DNA of 35,773 nt from an uncultured bacterium (GCA_902826705.1 CADEFY010000003.1:1-35773); one strand, 5' to 3'. Numbered from the stretch's first letter, positions 23,430 through 31,969 are shown. Translations and numbers: made by a program. The notes: generated from the sequence alone by a model not told the origin.

Positions 23430-26400
23430 TCACTGCACTCGCACGAACTTGCCGCTGACCTGTTCGCCGTTGGCGCGCACGCGGTAGAAGTACGTGCCGG
23501 CCGGGAGCTGGCCGTCGGTGTCCCACGTGAGCCGGTGCGAACCTGCGCCACGCTCGCCCTCGGCCAGTGTGTGGACGAGCCGGCCATCGGCCGCGAACAG
23601 CTGCACCGAGACACGGCCCGCACGCGGCAGCGAGAAGAGGATCTGCAGCGCACCGCGGACCGGATTGGGCGAGGCGAAGGCCGCCAGCGCACGGCCGTCG
23701 CTCACCGGCACGTCCGTGGTGAACTGGCTGCACTGCACGCCCGGGCTGGTCACGAAGTCCCGGTCCGCGCAGTGGTTTCGGAACGTCTCGGCGCCGTTGA
23801 GCTCGAGTGCGTTGCTCTTCCAGTACGCGATGATCGAGTTGAGCACGACGCCGCCCGTGCCGCGGCGCAGGTGGATGCCGTCGGTCACCAGGCCCGGACC
23901 GGCGCCCAGGTCGCCGAGGATCGTGAAGTTGGCCAGCGTCGGGTTGGAGCGGCCCGAGCACAGCTCGGTGGCATTGCTGAACTCGTTGTTGTCTGCCTCG
24001 ATGCCGCGCTCGGCGCCGTTGTCGCTCGCCAACTGGCGGATCACCACGAACTGCGCCTTGCCGCGATAGCCGAGCTGCCAGTCGAACCCATCGTCCTGCC
24101 CGTAGGTGAGCAGCATGTTGCGCACCTGGGCGGTGCCGCCGAAGAACTCGAGCAGGTCATCGGACCCACGGTGGCACTGCACGTTCTCGATGATCGTGCC
24201 CGAGCCGACGCCGTTGAGCGTGAGCCCGTTGGCCTCGTTGTTGGTCGCGAACGTGACGCCCGCGAACTCGATGCGCAGGTAGCGCAGCACGCCCGAGTCG
24301 TCCGCGTCGTCGTTGCCGCCGAAGTAGCCGATCAGGCCGCCCTCGGAGGCGGCCGAGTCGCCGGCGCACGAGTTGACCACGTTGGTGCGGGCGTAGCCGT
24401 TGATGAACAGGCCGCCGACGCCGCCCGGTGTCTGCGAGCCCGGCGCCGCGTCCGACGTGATGATGATCGGCGCGAACGGCAGGCCGCTGGCGATGATGTC
24501 GGCGCCACGCTCGATGATGATCGTCCCCGTGGTCGCCGTCTCCTCGAAGATCACCACGCCCGGCTGCACCGTGAGCGTGGCCTGCGACTTCACGCGGAGC
24601 TGGCCGCGCACGAGGTAGTTGGAGTCCGCCGAGAACGTGCGGTCGGAGTACAGGTCCTGGTTGTCGAGGACCACGACCGGCCGCACCGGGAACGTGCGTC
24701 CGCTGCCGTCGAGACCGTAGTAGGTCCAGCCCGCGGCCCAGTCCTCACCCTGCCCCATGCCGCCGACGAAGCACTCCTTCTCGAAGAACAGGTCCTTGGG
24801 GACGTTGACCACCTTGCCGTGGCCCGCATTGCCGGCGTACGCCGGGCTGCCGAACGCCGGAACCCAGTCCGGAGCCGCCACGTCGAGCGCGCCCGTGAGC
24901 AGCGGATCGACCGACGAGTTGTTGAGGTACTGCGACGTGGCGATCAGCGCCGTCGTGGAGTCGCGCCCCGGCACACAGGGGCTGCCAGCGGACGCCGCGC
25001 CGCCATACAGGCCGCCGCTGGCGCTGAAGACGATGTTGCCGTCGAACACGATCGGGTCGGGGTCGAGGCTGGAGCTGCACGCCGTGGGCGGCGTCAGCGC
25101 TGCGATGCCCGCACGGTCGCTGCAGTGGTTGATGAACGTCTCGGCGCCGTTGAGCTCGAGTGCGTTGCTCTTCCAGTACGCGATGATCGAGTTGAGCACG
25201 ACGCCGCCCGTGCCGCGGCGCAGGTGGATGCCGTCGGTCACCAGGCCCGGACCGGCGCCCAGGTCGCCGAGGATCGTGAAGTTGGCCAGCGTCGGGTTGG
25301 AGCGGCCCGAGCACAGCTCGGTGGCATTGCTGAACTCGTTGTTGTCTGCCTCGATGCCGCGCTCGGCGCCGTTGTCGCTCGCCAACTGGCGGATCACCAC
25401 GAACTGCGCCTTGCCGCGATAGCCGAGCTGCCAGTCGAACCCATCGTCCTGCCCGTAGGTGAGCAGCATGTTGCGCACCTGGGCGGTGCCGCCGAAGAAC
25501 TCGAGCAGGTCATCGGACCCACGGTGGCACTGCACGTTCTCGATGATCGTGCCCGAGCCGACGCCGTTGAGCGTGAGCCCGTTGGCCTCGTTGTTGGTCG
25601 CGAACGTGACGCCCGCGAACTCGATGCGCAGGTAGCGCAGCACGCCCGAGTCGTCCGCGTCGTCGTTGCCGCCGAAGTAGCCGATCAGGCCGCCCTCGGA
25701 GGCGGCCGAGTCGCCGGCGCACGAGTTGACCACGTTGGTGCGGGCGTAGCCGTTGATGAACAGGCCGCCGACGCCGCCCGGTGTCTGCGAGCCCGGCGCC
25801 GCGTCCGACGTGATGATGATCGGCGCGAACGGCAGGCCGCTGGCGATGATGTCGGCGCCACGCTCGATGATGATCGTCCCCGTGGTCGCCGTCTCCTCGA
25901 AGATCACCACGCCCGGCTGCACCGTGAGCGTGGCCTGCGACTTCACGCGGAGCTGGCCGCGCACGAGGTAGTTGGAGTCCGCCGAGAACGTGCGGTCGGA
26001 GTACAGGTTCTGGTTGTCGAGGACCACGACCGGCCGCACCGGGAACGTGCGTCCGCCGCCGTCGAGCCCGTAGTAGGTCCAGCCCTGCGTCCAGTCCTGC
26101 TGCGTGCTGCCGATCGCGCCGACATAGTCGACCTGCTGGAAGAACCCGTCGTTGGGCAGGTCCAGCACCTGATGCTGGCCATTGGCGCAGAACGCCGGCG
26201 AGCCCGCGGCCGGCCGCCAGTTCGGGACGGCCACGTTCAGCGCGCCGCCGAGCAGCGGGTCGAGGTTGGAGTTGCGCGTGAACTGCGTGGTGGCGATGAG
26301 CGCCGTGGTGGAGTCGAGGCCCGGCAGACACGGGCTGCCGGCAGAGGCCGCGCCGCCGTACAGGCCGCCGCTGGCGCTGAAGACGATGTTGCCGTCGAAG

Positions 26401-26510
26401 ATGACCGGATTGACCTGGGCCGCGGCTTGAGTCGCGAAGCCGGCAGCGAACGCCAGCAGGGCGGCCAGACGTCGGACCGTGCGTGCGGCGTTCGCGTGAT
26501 CGATGCGCAT
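23430..26510 (-). CDS. Large secreted beta-helix-type protein with internal duplication and FlgD-like tail
   Basis: The 1,026-residue protein starts at an ATG with GGAGG upstream. It has a signal peptide (RLAALLAFAAGFATQAAAQ). Two tandem units of 451 residues follow (from about 35 and 486). Each begins PVIFDGNIVFSASGG or PIVFDGNIVFSASGG and leads into a parallel-beta-helix-like region with the recurring phrases GTIIIERGADIIASG, GGVGGLFINGYA, YFGGNDDADDSGVLRYLRIE, DDGFDWQLGYRGKAQFVV and GIHLRRGTGGVVLNSII. The C-terminal 90 residues form a FlgD/Por-tail-like Ig domain (SPNPVRGALQILFSLPRAG, LPAGTYFYRVRANG), often a sorting or anchoring element in FCB-type bacteria. Proteins with these phrases commonly accompany TonB-dependent receptors. 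I infer a surface or extracellular partner of the receptor encoded next; its ligand is unknown. Confidence 0.85.
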   Translation of the reverse strand: MRIDHANAARTVRRLAALLAFAAGFATQAAAQVNPVIFDGNIVFSASGGLYGGAASAGSPCLPGLDSTTALIATTQFTRNSNLDPLLGGALNVAVPNWRPAAGSPAFCANGQHQVLDLPNDGFFQQVDYVGAIGSTQQDWTQGWTYYGLDGGGRTFPVRPVVVLDNQNLYSDRTFSADSNYLVRGQLRVKSQATLTVQPGVVIFEETATTGTIIIERGADIIASGLPFAPIIITSDAAPGSQTPGGVGGLFINGYARTNVVNSCAGDSAASEGGLIGYFGGNDDADDSGVLRYLRIEFAGVTFATNNEANGLTLNGVGSGTIIENVQCHRGSDDLLEFFGGTAQVRNMLLTYGQDDGFDWQLGYRGKAQFVVIRQLASDNGAERGIEADNNEFSNATELCSGRSNPTLANFTILGDLGAGPGLVTDGIHLRRGTGGVVLNSIIAYWKSNALELNGAETFINHCSDRAGIAALTPPTACSSSLDPDPIVFDGNIVFSASGGLYGGAASAGSPCVPGRDSTTALIATSQYLNNSSVDPLLTGALDVAAPDWVPAFGSPAYAGNAGHGKVVNVPKDLFFEKECFVGGMGQGEDWAAGWTYYGLDGSGRTFPVRPVVVLDNQDLYSDRTFSADSNYLVRGQLRVKSQATLTVQPGVVIFEETATTGTIIIERGADIIASGLPFAPIIITSDAAPGSQTPGGVGGLFINGYARTNVVNSCAGDSAASEGGLIGYFGGNDDADDSGVLRYLRIEFAGVTFATNNEANGLTLNGVGSGTIIENVQCHRGSDDLLEFFGGTAQVRNMLLTYGQDDGFDWQLGYRGKAQFVVIRQLASDNGAERGIEADNNEFSNATELCSGRSNPTLANFTILGDLGAGPGLVTDGIHLRRGTGGVVLNSIIAYWKSNALELNGAETFRNHCADRDFVTSPGVQCSQFTTDVPVSDGRALAAFASPNPVRGALQILFSLPRAGRVSVQLFAADGRLVHTLAEGERGAGSHRLTWDTDGQLPAGTYFYRVRANGEQVSGKFVRVQ
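23781..24732 (-). repeat. Direct repeat, C-terminal copy within beta-helix gene
   Basis: This tract matches 25134-26085 at a constant offset of 1,353 nt. I see no difference from 23781 to 24655 (875 nt) and three single-base differences after that (24656, 24704, 24714). Flanking parts of the same units are diverged but collinear. Confidence 0.92.
25134..26085 (-). repeat. Direct repeat, N-terminal copy within beta-helix gene
   Basis: Partner of 23781-24732. The offset is exactly 451 codons, so the reading frame and repeat phase are conserved. The same offset also holds for a shorter conserved patch near 26355-26400 versus 25002-25047. Confidence 0.92.
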
Positions 26511-26572
26511 GCTGCCTCCGTTCGAGATGAGCTGGGAGAGGGACGGGAGGAGTGCCCAGCTGCGTGCACGCA

Positions 26573-26603
26573 CCGGGGGCGAGCCAGGCCTCCGGGCCCC
26601 CGG
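26573..26603 (-). promoter_or_regulatory. Hairpin in the 326-nt leader/intergenic region of the beta-helix gene
   Basis: CCGGGGGC and GCCCCCGG form an 8-bp perfect stem with a 15-nt loop, 63-93 nt upstream of the ATG. The gap from 26511 to 26836 (phoR stop to beta-helix start) holds no credible gene. Apart from this hairpin and the GGAGG site I see no clear -10 or PHO box there. The hairpin could stop phoBR read-through or regulate translation. Confidence 0.35.
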
Positions 26604-26836
26604 CACCTGCTTCGAAGGGGGCATGCGTGCCGCAGAAGAGGAGTGGGAGGCGGCGATGCCTGCACGGATGTCTGGAACTCATGGCCGGCTTGCTGCACAC
26701 CTTCCCGATGGCGAGGACCCGCTGGCCACGGCCGCCCATCTCCCACGCGTCGCATGGTGCGGGCGCATGCGCGGCCGATCCGTGTCGGCGATGTTTCGGG
26801 CGTGAGAACTCGGCGTATTGCCGGAATGACGCGCCG

Positions 26837-28588
26837 TCAGCGGACGGCGGCGACCGCGCGCAGCGGGATGCGGAACGAGAACGTGGAGCCCTCGCCCGGC
26901 GTGCTCTCGAGCGAGACCTCCCCCGCGTGCAACTGGATCGCATGCTTCACGATCGACAGCCCGAGCCCGGTGCCGCCCTTCTCGCGCGAGCGGGCCTTGT
27001 CGACACGGTAGAAGCGCTCGAACACCCGCGGCTGGTCCTCCGCCGGGATGCCGGGACCGGTGTCGCGCACCTCGAACCAGGCGAACGCATCGTCGGCGCC
27101 CAATCGCACCGTCACGCGGCCGCGCTCGGTGTACTTGACCGCGTTGTCGAGCAGGTTGGCCATGGCCTGCTCCAACTGCACCCGGTCGCCCTCCACCCAC
27201 ACCGATCCGCCGGACACCAGCTCCAGCGGAGTGTCTGCGACGCGCGCAGCCTCGCGCAGCGCCGCCACCTGACGCTCCGCGGCGGCACGCAGGTCGAAGC
27301 GCTCGCGCCGCAGCGTCACGTCCGGCCGCTCGAGTTCGGCGAGCGACAGCAGGTCCTCGACCAGGGCCTGCAGACGCACGGCCTGGTCGCGGATGATGTG
27401 CACGAAGCGCTCGCGGTGTTCGACATCCTCGAGGCCGCCCTCGGCGAGCGTCTCGGCATAGCCGCGAAGCGAAGTGAGCGGCGTGCGCAGCTCATGCGAC
27501 ACGTTGGCCACGAAGTCCTGGCGCAGCCGCTGCAGGCGCTCGGACTCCGTGAGGTCGTGCAGCACCAGCAGCACGGGTGCCGGCGCCGGGCCGCCGAGCG
27601 GCGTGGCGGTGACGCGCAGCACCTGCGCGCGCGGCGACCACAGCCGCAGCTCGCGTTCGACGGTGCGCGCCTCGCTGCGGGCCGCCTCGAGCAACTCGTC
27701 CAGGTCGGGCACGCGCGCGAACGCCTGGAACAGCGTGCCGGGCTCGGCCGGGCGGGCGGCGCCGAGCAGCGCGGCGAGGCGGTGGTTCACATGCACAACG
27801 CGCCCAGCGCCGTCCACGAGCGCGACCCCGTCGCTCATGTGCGCCAGGATGCGCTCACGATCGTCGCGCTCACGCTGGAGCGCCTCGACGCGCAGCCGCA
27901 TCTCGCGCTCCATCTCGTTGAGCACGCGACCCAACCGGCCGAGGTCGTCGGCCGGCACTTCCGCTGCGCGCGGCGCCAGGCCCTCTCGACCGATGCCGCG
28001 CGCCACACGCTCCAGCGCGTGCACACGGCCCGCGAACCGCCCCGACAATCCGAACAGCAGCGCGAAGCCGGCCAGGATCACGCCCATCGCAGCCAGGAGC
28101 GAGTCGCGCAACGACGGGGCGTGCGTCGCGCGCACGGCATCGACAGGCTCCGCCACGCGAACCACGGCCACGGGACCCGGCCCGCGGGCGGGCACCGCCA
28201 CGTACACGTACTCCACGCGCGTGCTGCGGCTCATCCGCAATGAGCGGCCGGTCCTCCCGCCGAACGCGGCCACCACCTCGGGCCGGTCGGAGTGGTCATC
28301 GAGCTGCGCGAGTGGCACTCGCGAGTCCGCCAGCACACGGCCATCGCGGGCGATCAGGGACACGCGCAGCGCGTACGTGGAATCGGCTCGGCTCGCGATG
28401 GTGGCGAACGCCTGTGCCTCCTGCACGTCGCCCGCCACGGCGACCGCCGCGCGCTCGAGGGCCGTGCCGTGCAGCTGCAGCAGCCAGCGGCGTTCCGCCT
28501 GCAGCGCGAGCAGCGTGAGCGCGGTCGCCACCGCCACCACGACGAGGCCGTGCGTGAGCAGCAGCCGCGTGCGCAGCGACAGGGTCAC
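26837..28588 (-). CDS. phoR: Phosphate-regulon sensor histidine kinase PhoR
   Basis: The 583-residue kinase starts at GTG, 3 nt after the phoB stop. Order of parts: TM1 (about 8-30), a periplasmic sensor region of about 130 residues (31-162), TM2 (164-184), HAMP (185-237), a PAS domain (240-345, RILAHMSDGVALVDGAGRVVHVN), HisKA with FVANVSHELRTPLTSLRGY (phospho-acceptor His365), and HATPase with N-box QAMANLLDNAVKYTERG, DTGPGIP and GGTGLGLSIVKH. The PAS-HisKA layout and the phoB linkage make PhoR the best call. E. coli PhoR lacks a large periplasmic domain, whereas this protein has one, like PhoR/PnpS of Gram-positives. The next operon downstream encodes the pst transporter and PhoU. Confidence 0.88.
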   Translation of the reverse strand: MTLSLRTRLLLTHGLVVVAVATALTLLALQAERRWLLQLHGTALERAAVAVAGDVQEAQAFATIASRADSTYALRVSLIARDGRVLADSRVPLAQLDDHSDRPEVVAAFGGRTGRSLRMSRSTRVEYVYVAVPARGPGPVAVVRVAEPVDAVRATHAPSLRDSLLAAMGVILAGFALLFGLSGRFAGRVHALERVARGIGREGLAPRAAEVPADDLGRLGRVLNEMEREMRLRVEALQRERDDRERILAHMSDGVALVDGAGRVVHVNHRLAALLGAARPAEPGTLFQAFARVPDLDELLEAARSEARTVERELRLWSPRAQVLRVTATPLGGPAPAPVLLVLHDLTESERLQRLRQDFVANVSHELRTPLTSLRGYAETLAEGGLEDVEHRERFVHIIRDQAVRLQALVEDLLSLAELERPDVTLRRERFDLRAAAERQVAALREAARVADTPLELVSGGSVWVEGDRVQLEQAMANLLDNAVKYTERGRVTVRLGADDAFAWFEVRDTGPGIPAEDQPRVFERFYRVDKARSREKGGTGLGLSIVKHAIQLHAGEVSLESTPGEGSTFSFRIPLRAVAAVR

Positions 28589-28591
28589 GGG

Positions 28592-29287
28592 TCAGCTCGT
28601 GGCGGGTTCGGGCGCGACGAACTTGTACCCGGCGCCGGTCACGGTCTCGATCATCGGGTGCGACTCGCCGAGCTTCATGCGCAACCTGCGCACGTGCACA
28701 TCGACGGTGCGGGTCTCGCCGAGGTAGTCATAGCCCCACACCTTGCGCAGCAGCTCCTCGCGCGACAGCACGCGGCCCGCATGCCGCGCGAGGAACGCCA
28801 GCAGGTCGAACTCGCGCGGCGTGAGCGTGAGCCGCTTGCCCTCGAGCGTGACCTCGCGCGACTGGGCGTCCACACGCAGCGCGCCGCGCTGGATCGCCGG
28901 GGATTCCTTGCCGGGCTTGGAGCGCCGCAACAGCGCCTGCACGCGCGCCACCAGCTCGCGCGGACTGAACGGCTTGGTGAGGTAGTCGTCCGCGCCATGC
29001 TCGAAGCCGAGCAGCTTGTCCATCTCGGCGGCGCGCGCCGTGAGCACGATCACCGGAAGGTCCTGCGTGGCCGGCTCGCCGCGCACCTCGCGCAGGATCT
29101 CGAGCCCGTTCTGGCCGGGGAGCATCAGGTCGAGCACGAGCGCGTCGGGGCGCGCGGCGAACACCTGGCGCAGCCCGTCGTCGCCGTCGCTCGCGACCGC
29201 GACACGGAAGCCCGCGCGCTCGAGGTTGTAGCGCAGGAGGTCGCGGATCTCCTTCTCGTCTTCGATCACCAGCACGAACTCGGGCAC
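28592..29287 (-). CDS. phoB: Phosphate-regulon response regulator PhoB
   Basis: The 231-residue OmpR/PhoB-family regulator has a receiver domain (1-120) with Asp10/Glu11 acidic pocket, phospho-acceptor Asp53 (VLDLMLPGQNG), Thr83 (VLTAR) and Lys105 (LTKPFSP). The winged-helix DNA-binding domain is about 130-228 (LTPREFDLLAFLARHAGRVLSREELLRKVWG, VDVHVRRLRMKLG). The start is GTG at 29287 with AGGAGG five bases upstream; no ATG start fits. It is transcribed with phoR from a TAGCAT -10 element and is divergent from the GNAT gene. Confidence 0.93.
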   Translation of the reverse strand: MPEFVLVIEDEKEIRDLLRYNLERAGFRVAVASDGDDGLRQVFAARPDALVLDLMLPGQNGLEILREVRGEPATQDLPVIVLTARAAEMDKLLGFEHGADDYLTKPFSPRELVARVQALLRRSKPGKESPAIQRGALRVDAQSREVTLEGKRLTLTPREFDLLAFLARHAGRVLSREELLRKVWGYDYLGETRTVDVHVRRLRMKLGESHPMIETVTGAGYKFVAPEPATS

Positions 29288-29304
29288 AGGGCCTCCTGCC
29301 GCGC

Positions 29305-29310
29305 ATGCTA
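29305..29310 (-). promoter_or_regulatory. -10 element of phoBR
   Basis: TAGCAT on the minus strand, 18 nt before the GTG of phoB, would give a very short leader of about 10 nt that still contains AGGAGG. No PHO box is evident beside it. Confidence 0.35.
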
Positions 29311-29376
29311 CGGGCGCGCTGGCGGCGCTCCAAGCACGGCTCGCCGGAATGTCTCGCCTCGTGTCCCGGGCGCGCG

Positions 29377-29382
29377 TAGAGT
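29377..29382 (+). promoter_or_regulatory. -10 element of GNAT gene
   Basis: TAGAGT lies 37 nt upstream of the ATG at 29420. The predicted leader (about 31 nt) includes GGGAG at 29408-29412, a suitable ribosome site. Confidence 0.4.
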
Positions 29383-29419
29383 CGCCGCTCGCCGTCGCCG
29401 CCGCCCTGGGAGCCTGCGC

Positions 29420-30322
29420 ATGACCGCCGACCCCGCCACCCCGCCCATCGCGATCGACCGCCTCGGTCCGCTCGACGTGCCGGAGGTGATCCGCTTCCTC
29501 GATGAGGATCCGGTCGTCAACGTGTACCTGCTGGCGCTGGTGCTGCGCGACGCGCTCGCGCGGCCGCGCGACGAGTGGTGGGCGGCCCGCCGCGCCGGGC
29601 ACATGACCGCGCTCGTGCACATGGGTGCGGGCTCGGGCGCCGTGCTGCCGTTCGGCGACGACGACGAGGCGCTACGGGCCCTCGGCCGCATGGCGGCAGG
29701 GCGGCTCGACCTGCTGCCCGCGCGCTTCCAGGTGATCGGACCGGCACTCGCGGTGGACCACCTGCGCGCGTGCTTCCCCGGCCCCACTCCCCCGCCGCGA
29801 CTCGAACGCCGCCAGCTCTATCTGGCACTCGCCGCAGACCTGCGGCACGCCATCGCGCCCCTGCCCGAACTGCGCCAGGCGCGGCGCGAGGACTACGCGA
29901 TGCTCTACGAGAGCGGCGCCGCACTGCGGGCCGAGGAGCTGCTCGAGGACCCTCGTGATGTCGACGCGATCGCCTATGCGCGGCGCGTCGAGGAGGACTG
30001 CCGCGACGGCTTCACCTATGTGTGGCGCGATGCGCGCGGACTCGTGTTCCGCGCCAGCGTGAGCGCGCTCACCGCCGACGCCGCGCAGGTGAGCGGCGTC
30101 TGGACGGCGCCCGAGCACCGCGGCCACGGCATCGCCACGCGGGCGCTGGCCGAGTTGTGCTCGCGTCTGCTCGCGCGCTCGCGCGAGGTGTGCCTGTTCG
30201 TCAACGACTTCAATGTGCCGGCGCTGGCGGTCTATCGCCGCATCGGGTTCCGCGAACGACTCGCCTGGGCCTCGGCGTTCTTCGACCGACGCCGGCCGCC
30301 GCTGCCGATCAGCCGCGCATGA
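29420..30322 (+). CDS. GNAT-family N-acetyltransferase with DUF4081-like N-terminal domain
   Basis: The 300-residue protein has an N-terminal domain of about 145 residues (LDVPEVIRFLDEDPVVNVYLLALVLRD...) resembling DUF4081, which precedes GNAT domains in many bacteria. The C-terminal GNAT domain has the acetyl-CoA-binding motif A VWTAPEHRGHGIATRAL (227-243) and a closing VNDFNVPALAVYRRIGFRERLAWASAFF. Substrate unknown; it probably acetylates a small amine or a protein lysine. The gene is divergent from phoB and converges with the HAD gene, overlapping it by 14 nt at the 3' ends. Confidence 0.85.
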   Translation: MTADPATPPIAIDRLGPLDVPEVIRFLDEDPVVNVYLLALVLRDALARPRDEWWAARRAGHMTALVHMGAGSGAVLPFGDDDEALRALGRMAAGRLDLLPARFQVIGPALAVDHLRACFPGPTPPPRLERRQLYLALAADLRHAIAPLPELRQARREDYAMLYESGAALRAEELLEDPRDVDAIAYARRVEEDCRDGFTYVWRDARGLVFRASVSALTADAAQVSGVWTAPEHRGHGIATRALAELCSRLLARSREVCLFVNDFNVPALAVYRRIGFRERLAWASAFFDRRRPPLPISRA

Positions 30323-31202
30323 GCCGTGCGGCCACGCCCTCGAGTCCGTCTTCGACGATCTCCACCTCGGGCGCGTGCGTCTCGAGCTGGCGCCGCACCA
30401 TGGCGCTCGCGTAGTCGCGCGCCAACCAGAACAGCCGCACGTCCCGCCAGGCCGGCTCCCGGCGTCGGAGCACGAGCGGCAGCGCCAGGTCGAGCGAGAA
30501 CACGTCGCCCACCACCGCCTGCGGCTGCTCCTCGCGCAGGATCTCCTCGTAGAAGGGCCGGCGCGACTCGATCATGAGGCCGCCCAGCGACAGCGGATCG
30601 CTCGCGCCGGCCTCGAGCACGAACTTGCGCGCGCCCCCGCGCAGCCACAGCGCGCCGGCGGGCCGCTCGGGGTGCACGGTGTTGGGTACGCCGGCGTGCG
30701 TGAACCAGCGCACCAGCTTGTCCGTGCCCGAGTTGGACACGAGCACGATCTCGATGCCCGCGCCGAGCAGCGCGCGGCCCGCATCGGCGGCGGCGGGCAG
30801 GATCGCGGGCCCGCGTGCGCCCTCGACCTGCTGCACCCCCTCCTTGTGCGTCCAGCCGCCGAAGCTCTCGAGCGACTCGTGCCCGTGCGCGCGCACGGCG
30901 TCCGCCATGGCGGCGGCGAGCGGCGTGCTGGGGGCGTGCAGATGCAGCCAGTACAGCAATCCTGAGTGCTCAGCGAACGGGTCCTCGTCGCCGAATGCGG
31001 ACAGCCGCCCCCCGGGTGCCCAGCCGTAGCGCTCCGGCGCGGTCCGCACTTCGGTGCGCGCCTTCGCGAGCAGCTCACCCGCCGCGGCCCGCTGCGCCTC
31101 GGGCATCCACGCCACCAACTGGCCGTCGAGCACCGCCCCCTGCGCGCGTGCCTCCTCGCGCGGGTGCGTCCACACGCCATCGAAGTCGCTGAGCAGTCGC
31201 AT
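30309..31202 (-). CDS. HAD-superfamily hydrolase-like protein
   Basis: The 297-residue product starts MRLLSDFDGVWTHP. Asp6 and Asp8 are the nucleophile and acid/base of HAD motif I (D-x-D-G). Motif II is probably IEIVLVSNSGTDK, motif III ARKFVLEAG, and motif IV AVVGDVFSLDLALPL. A helical cap is inserted between about residues 30 and 150. It should act on a phosphorylated small molecule in the cytoplasm; the substrate cannot be named. No ribosome site or clear promoter precedes the ATG at 31202, and the frame is open further upstream, so the start is less certain. Its 3' end overlaps the convergent GNAT gene. Confidence 0.75.
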   Translation of the reverse strand: MRLLSDFDGVWTHPREEARAQGAVLDGQLVAWMPEAQRAAAGELLAKARTEVRTAPERYGWAPGGRLSAFGDEDPFAEHSGLLYWLHLHAPSTPLAAAMADAVRAHGHESLESFGGWTHKEGVQQVEGARGPAILPAAADAGRALLGAGIEIVLVSNSGTDKLVRWFTHAGVPNTVHPERPAGALWLRGGARKFVLEAGASDPLSLGGLMIESRRPFYEEILREEQPQAVVGDVFSLDLALPLVLRRREPAWRDVRLFWLARDYASAMVRRQLETHAPEVEIVEDGLEGVAARLMRG

Positions 31203-31244
31203 CGCACGAGGGGAGCACGCACGCACGGCAGCGCGCAAGCGCGC

Positions 31245-31273
31245 TTGACGCTCGCACGCGCCTCGGGGACCCT
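31245..31273 (+). promoter_or_regulatory. Possible promoter of outer-membrane barrel gene
   Basis: TTGACG (31245-31250), 17 nt, then GACCCT (31268-31273). The -35 is good but the -10 is poor. The distance to the GTG at 31331 leaves a leader of about 50 nt. Confidence 0.3.
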
Positions 31274-31330
31274 GCGTGCGTCCAGCGTCCAGGACGGACG
31301 CTCCCCGATCGGCTCCAGGAAGGAGTTCCC

Positions 31331-31969
31331 GTGAAGCGCACCGCGCTCCTCGCGGGGGTGCTCGGCGTGCTGCTGGCACCCGCCCCCGCTGCTGCGTTCG
31401 TGTTCGGCCAGACCACCGGCGCCACGCCGCTGCCCATGAACGGCCATCTCGCCGGCGGCTACCTGCTGCTCTCCCAGGACGCGCTCGGCGCGGTGGGCCA
31501 GTTGCGACTGAGCCTCTACCCCGAGATCGACTTCGGCTTCCAGGGCGGGCTCGTGCGCAATGACGTCGGCGACGCTTCGCGCACCTCGCTGCGCCTGGGC
31601 GTCGACTTCAAGGCGCGTGTCGTGGCCGCCGACGAGTCCTCGCCCCTCGACGTCTCGCTCGGTGCCGCGCTCGGCGTCGACACCGCCGAGGACTTCACCA
31701 GCGTCGCGATCGGGCCGCTCGTGGTCGTGAGCCGCGACGTCGCGCTGGCCAGCGGACAGACTCTGACGCCCTACCTGAGCGCCGGGCTGCTGCTCAGCCG
31801 CTTCGATGTCAGCGACGAGGACCGCAATGACGTCTCGGTCCCGGTGCGGCTCGGTGCCGACTGGGCGATGAACCCCGGGGTCCGCCTCGTCGGCGAGGTG
31901 CAGCTCAATCTCGGGGATGCGTTCCGTGACGACGTGGGGCTGCTGCTGGGCGTCAATCTCCCGTTCTAG
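31331..31969 (+). CDS. Small outer-membrane beta-barrel protein
   Basis: The 212-residue product begins at GTG (AGGAAGGAG upstream). It has a signal peptide (KRTALLAGVLGVLLAPAPAAA) and a mature part of short alternating hydrophobic strands with turns (HLAGGYLLLSQ, VGQLRLSLYPEIDFGFQGGL, TSLRLGVDFKARVVA, DVSLGAALGV, VRLGADWAMNPGVRLVGEVQLNL). It ends VGLLLGVNLPF, with the C-terminal Phe typical of outer-membrane barrels. About eight to ten strands are predicted. The function is unknown. It stands alone directly upstream of the origin region, in the place where rpmH/rnpA are often found in other bacteria. Confidence 0.75.
   Translation: MKRTALLAGVLGVLLAPAPAAAFVFGQTTGATPLPMNGHLAGGYLLLSQDALGAVGQLRLSLYPEIDFGFQGGLVRNDVGDASRTSLRLGVDFKARVVAADESSPLDVSLGAALGVDTAEDFTSVAIGPLVVVSRDVALASGQTLTPYLSAGLLLSRFDVSDEDRNDVSVPVRLGADWAMNPGVRLVGEVQLNLGDAFRDDVGLLLGVNLPF

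Noticed and set aside
23413-23431. TTGGATC direct repeat (12-nt period) at the beta-helix gene stop
   Set aside because: Spacing does not fit a PHO box and it overlaps the stop codon; probably chance.
23305-23961. N-terminal extension of the TonB receptor frame
   Set aside because: The added residues are the beta-helix gene in another frame; the signal peptide and GAGG site support the start at 23304.
23535-27011. 1,158-codon plus-strand open frame opposite the beta-helix gene
   Set aside because: It is the antisense shadow of the duplicated gene: its repeats mirror those of the real gene and it has no signal, domain or ribosome site.
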